In this document: positions 42,191-44,480 of the stretch, piece by piece
How positions within the stretch are numbered: the first letter of the stretch is position 1
Layout: each line of letters opens with the position of its first letter
The notes under the pieces: generated by a model
What the model was told of the DNA's origin: nothing
The model's database searches: none
Seen by the model: only the letters and a program-made list of their open reading frames with translations
Source of the DNA: CAZAYP01 sp964489425 [NCBI: uncultured Verrucomicrobiota bacterium]
GTDB taxonomy: Bacteria; Verrucomicrobiota; Kiritimatiellia; RZYC01
Assembly (NCBI GenBank): GCA_964489425.1
Contig: CAZAYP010000048.1
Span: forward strand, 1 to 44,480
Direction of reading: 5' to 3'
DNA: 44,480 nt
Program-made: the position numbers and the translations under genes

Positions 42191-43399
42191 ATGAACCCAT
42201 GGCTGGCCACGCTGCGGGACATTGCCGGCGGGTTGCGCGCCCAGCCCGGGCGCACCGGCCTGGCGCTGCTGGCCATCGCCATCGGCATGGCCGCGCTGAC
42301 CGTGCTGCTGGCCGTGCTGGGCGGGCTGGCGGATCGGGCGCGGCAGCTCACGCGCGAGCTGGGGGTCAACGTGTTCCTTGCCACGGCCGCGCCGGACGCC
42401 GTGGGTACGGCCACGGCCCGGCGGCTGGAGCGCCGGCACGCGGAAGGGCTGGCCGCCAACCTGCCGGGCTGCAGCGTCTCGGGCCTGGCCACCTACACCG
42501 CGCCCGGCGCGGCCGAAGGCCCGGGATTCCAGATCCTCGCCGCGGACGAACACCTGCTGGAAACCCGCCCCTGGCAACTCGTGGCCGGCCGGTTCCTGGA
42601 TCCTCGGGACCTGAAAACCGCCGCGCACCACGCGGTGGTGAGCCAGGCGCTGTGCACCGAGCGCCGCTGGCGCCTGGGGGATACCGTGCTGGTACGGGAC
42701 CTGGCGTTGACCATCGTGGGCATCGTGGCCACCGGCCAGTCGTCCGCGGACCTGGCGGCCGCCGCGCCCGCCGCGGGCTGGGACACCCGCATCGCCATGA
42801 TCCCGGCCACGCTGCCGCCGCCGGGGACGGGCGGCAGCCGTGGGTTCCGGCGCGGCCTGGACGCCATCTTTATCAAGGCGCGCGACGCCGCGAACTATGG
42901 CCATGCCCTGGCGGCCGCGCAGCGCCTCATGGCCCAGCCCGACTGGCGCGCGCCGCCCATCGCCTGGGTCACCCCCGAGGCCTTGGTCCAGCCGGTGCGG
43001 CGCATGCAGGCGCTGATCCGCTGGACCATCGGCAGCATTGCCGGCCTGTGCCTGGTGCTCGGCGGCGCGACCTTGATGAGCCTGATGCTGGCCAACGTGC
43101 GCGACCGGGTCGCGGAGATCGGGCTGCGCCGGTCGCTGGGCGCACGGCCGCGGGATATCGCCCTGCTGTTTGTCGCCGAGGCGGCGGTGATCACGCTGGC
43201 CGCGGCGCTGGGCGGCACCCTGGCGGCGGTGATGCTGCTGCGGGCGGCGGCCCCGCGCATGCCCGTGGCCCTGCACCTGACGCCGGGCCACGTGCTGCTG
43301 GCGTGGTGCCTGGCGCTGGTGTGCGGCATGGCCTTCTCGTTCTGGCCCGCCCGCGCGGCCGCGCGCATCACCCCGGCCGACGCCCTGCGTAACGAGTGA
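42191..43399 (+). CDS. ABC transporter permease (MacB/FtsX type)
   Basis: A 402-residue permease with the MacB topology: one helix near the N-terminus (TGLALLAIAIGMAALTVLLAVLGG), a large periplasmic domain (about 50-275) and three C-terminal helices, with the LMLANVRDRVAEIGLRRSLGARPRDI coupling segment between. The final FWPARAAARITPADALRNE is the usual family ending. With the ATPase, adaptor and TolC protein it completes a tripartite pump that would export a lipid, peptide or toxin from the periplasm; the cargo is unknown. Confidence 0.9.
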   Translation: MNPWLATLRDIAGGLRAQPGRTGLALLAIAIGMAALTVLLAVLGGLADRARQLTRELGVNVFLATAAPDAVGTATARRLERRHAEGLAANLPGCSVSGLATYTAPGAAEGPGFQILAADEHLLETRPWQLVAGRFLDPRDLKTAAHHAVVSQALCTERRWRLGDTVLVRDLALTIVGIVATGQSSADLAAAAPAAGWDTRIAMIPATLPPPGTGGSRGFRRGLDAIFIKARDAANYGHALAAAQRLMAQPDWRAPPIAWVTPEALVQPVRRMQALIRWTIGSIAGLCLVLGGATLMSLMLANVRDRVAEIGLRRSLGARPRDIALLFVAEAAVITLAAALGGTLAAVMLLRAAAPRMPVALHLTPGHVLLAWCLALVCGMAFSFWPARAAARITPADALRNE

Positions 43400-43447
43400 T
43401 ACCAAGGACGCAATTCTGTCACCCAGTTTTGTGTAAAAAGGTGCCCC

Positions 43448-43651
43448 ATGGCTACAAATCTGCAGCTTGATGATCGGCTCATTCAACAGGCCCTGAAACT
43501 GGGTGGCCACCGCACGAAAAAGGGCTCATCCGACAAGTTCCGGCTCATCCGACAAGTGCCTGTCTGGATTTCAAAAAGCAGGTGCGAATGGAAGCAGACA
43601 AACAACCACGGATGGACACGAATGGACGCGGATGTGAATCGGGGAAGATAG
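43448..43651 (+). pseudogene. Truncated VapB-type antitoxin, cut off by repeat element B
   Basis: The frame opens MATNLQLDDRLIQQALKLGG then HRTKK, the start of VapB-family (DUF2191-like) antitoxins, whose usual next residues continue a long helix. From about 43522 the frame instead reads into the element end (GSSDKFRLIRQ and onward) and stops at 43651. The C-terminal toxin-binding half and any toxin gene are missing. Only about 25 residues are native. Confidence 0.7.
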
Positions 43652-43890
43652 CGGATTGCCCTGAAATATCCGTGTTAATCCGCGTGCATCCGTGGTTCAA
43701 ATTATTCTCTTGGTTTGCGGCCTCAGGCCGCGTCTTGAACGGGTGGCACCTGGGTTCCGAGATGGTTCCACGGATCTTGGACAGGGCAAGATTCGGGCAT
43801 CCTGTTCAGTTGGTTATCCTGTCCAGAATTCTGGTCCGGGTTGGGCCACGCCGTGGTGATCGGTCGTCAGACAGGAACTTCCCGGATGAA
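43545..43890 (+). mobile_element. 346-bp MITE-like element, copy B
   Basis: It is the exact reverse complement of 31832-32177; I compared it line by line and found no mismatch. Just before it, at about 43524-43542, lies a second copy of its terminal tip (TCATCCGACAAGTTCC), a partial tandem duplication. Unlike copy A it shows no matching direct repeat at its two borders: a truncated antitoxin lies on the left and a broken beta-helix gene on the right. The open frame 43582-43911 repeats that of copy A and is not a gene. Confidence 0.85.
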
Positions 43891-44428
43891 CCCGTTTTCC
43901 CCCCATCTTAATGACCCATGGAGTCAGCTCGACATTCAGAATTGCGTGATCATGGATACCCACTGTTATTCCTAGATTGGGGGTGCGATCCGGCTTGAGG
44001 GGCAGAACGACCAGCTTACGGTCCGCAACACCACTATAACGCGTAACAAATCCCGGGGTGTGACCGGCACCGCAATCAATGCGCCGTGGGCCTTGTTTAT
44101 CGATTTGAGCAATACGATAATTTACCACAACGAACCCGGTGTAGCATCAATCAGGATTGGCCACAACCAGGTTTTGGCAATCGACTACTGCGATTTCGAG
44201 GGCGGCCGCTCTGGCATCGTCTCGGCGGGCGGCACTGTGGCATGGGGTTCGCATAATATCCAAGCCGATCCCTTGTTGCTGGCCGATGGATTCCATCTCG
44301 CCGCAGGCAGTCCCTGCCGGGACGCCGGTCTGTCCAGTTTGGTGGCTGTCGGCGAAAAAGATATTGATGGCGAGGATCGAATCTACTGGAAAGCCGTGGA
44401 CATCGGGGCAGATGAAGTCCAGCCTTAA
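43891..44428 (+). pseudogene. Fragment of a secreted parallel beta-helix protein
   Basis: The frame that ends at 44428 reads SQLDIQNCVIMDTHCYS, an in-frame TAG (43973-43975), IGGAIRLEGQNDQLTVRNTT, then ITRNKSRG and on through NTIIYHN, AGSPCRDAGLSSL and KDIDGEDR to DIGADEVQP. This is the end of a right-handed beta-helix protein of the kind common in PVC secretomes, in which PLFVDP...AGSPCIDAG...DIDGxxR...DIGADE closes the solenoid. The N-terminal part is absent and element B abuts the break. The stop codon makes the longer reading non-functional; the piece from the GTG at 44060 alone has no signal peptide. The last 50 bases of the window contain no further gene. Confidence 0.65.
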
Positions 44429-44480
44429 TCCGGAGTTTTAGGACCGATTCTGTGCAACCTTCGGTGATTCATCGGGTTGT

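Noticed and set aside
43582-43911. Open frame shared by both 346-bp elements (also minus strand 31637-32140)
   Set aside because: Protein identity between the two only reflects the DNA repeat; the frame runs off the element at both ends and shows no domain.

Overview
This is a GC-rich bacterial chromosome segment. Its secreted proteins point to the PVC superphylum, most likely Kiritimatiellota or Verrucomicrobiota: one has a YEGFNYP-type N-terminus, one ends in a DSDLDGMGD calcium motif followed by a YQLQYRE C-terminal domain, and one is a beta-helix protein ending in DIGADE. That placement is inference, because there is no rRNA gene or other phylogenetic marker to settle it. LPS genes, a TolC-type channel and a lipoprotein show a Gram-negative envelope.

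Layout. 1-6.3 kb: a CpXC zinc protein; a small repetitive peptide gene with a double-glycine leader behind a good sigma-54 promoter; a secreted S74-chaperone adhesin; gene relics; a secreted K/A/P-rich protein; a peptide-type solute-binding protein. 6.3-15.2 kb: an eight-gene minus-strand run for envelope glycolipids (O-antigen ligase-like, LpxK, heptosyltransferase-like GT9, GT2, GT4, MurJ, a deacetylase and a MenA/UbiA prenyltransferase), with stop-start overlaps or short gaps throughout. 15.4-19.4 kb: an ORF6N gene coupled to a Crp/Fnr regulator, then a large secreted deacetylase with carbohydrate-binding-like modules. 19.4-25.6 kb: a three-gene operon for an exopolysaccharide, encoding an NTF2-like secreted protein, a GH18-like/NodB/GT2 fusion and a clan GH-A hydrolase with a discoidin-like domain. 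25.8-28.4 kb: a coiled-coil CPBP membrane protease coupled to an acyl-CoA synthetase-like enzyme.

28.4-33.3 kb is an accessory island. It holds inverted-repeat elements, a 21-bp tandem array in front of an all-helical protein of unknown family, an integron-type cassette cluster with two attC sites but no integrase, a 346-bp MITE-like element with an apparent 8-bp target duplication, and a MazEF-like toxin-antitoxin pair with a palindromic operator. 33.3-43.4 kb carries a DUF4143 ATPase, larB-larE, priA, yjbQ and a four-gene TolC/HlyD/ABC export operon. At 43.5-43.9 kb the same 346-bp element recurs in inverted orientation with no mismatch. It lies between a truncated VapB-like antitoxin and a broken beta-helix gene, so the two copies bracket about 11.4 kb.

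The strongest candidates for something undescribed are the GG-leader 13-residue-repeat peptide with its sigma-54 promoter, the 21-bp array with its helical protein, and the single-chain polysaccharide machine whose GH18 module has lost its catalytic residues.
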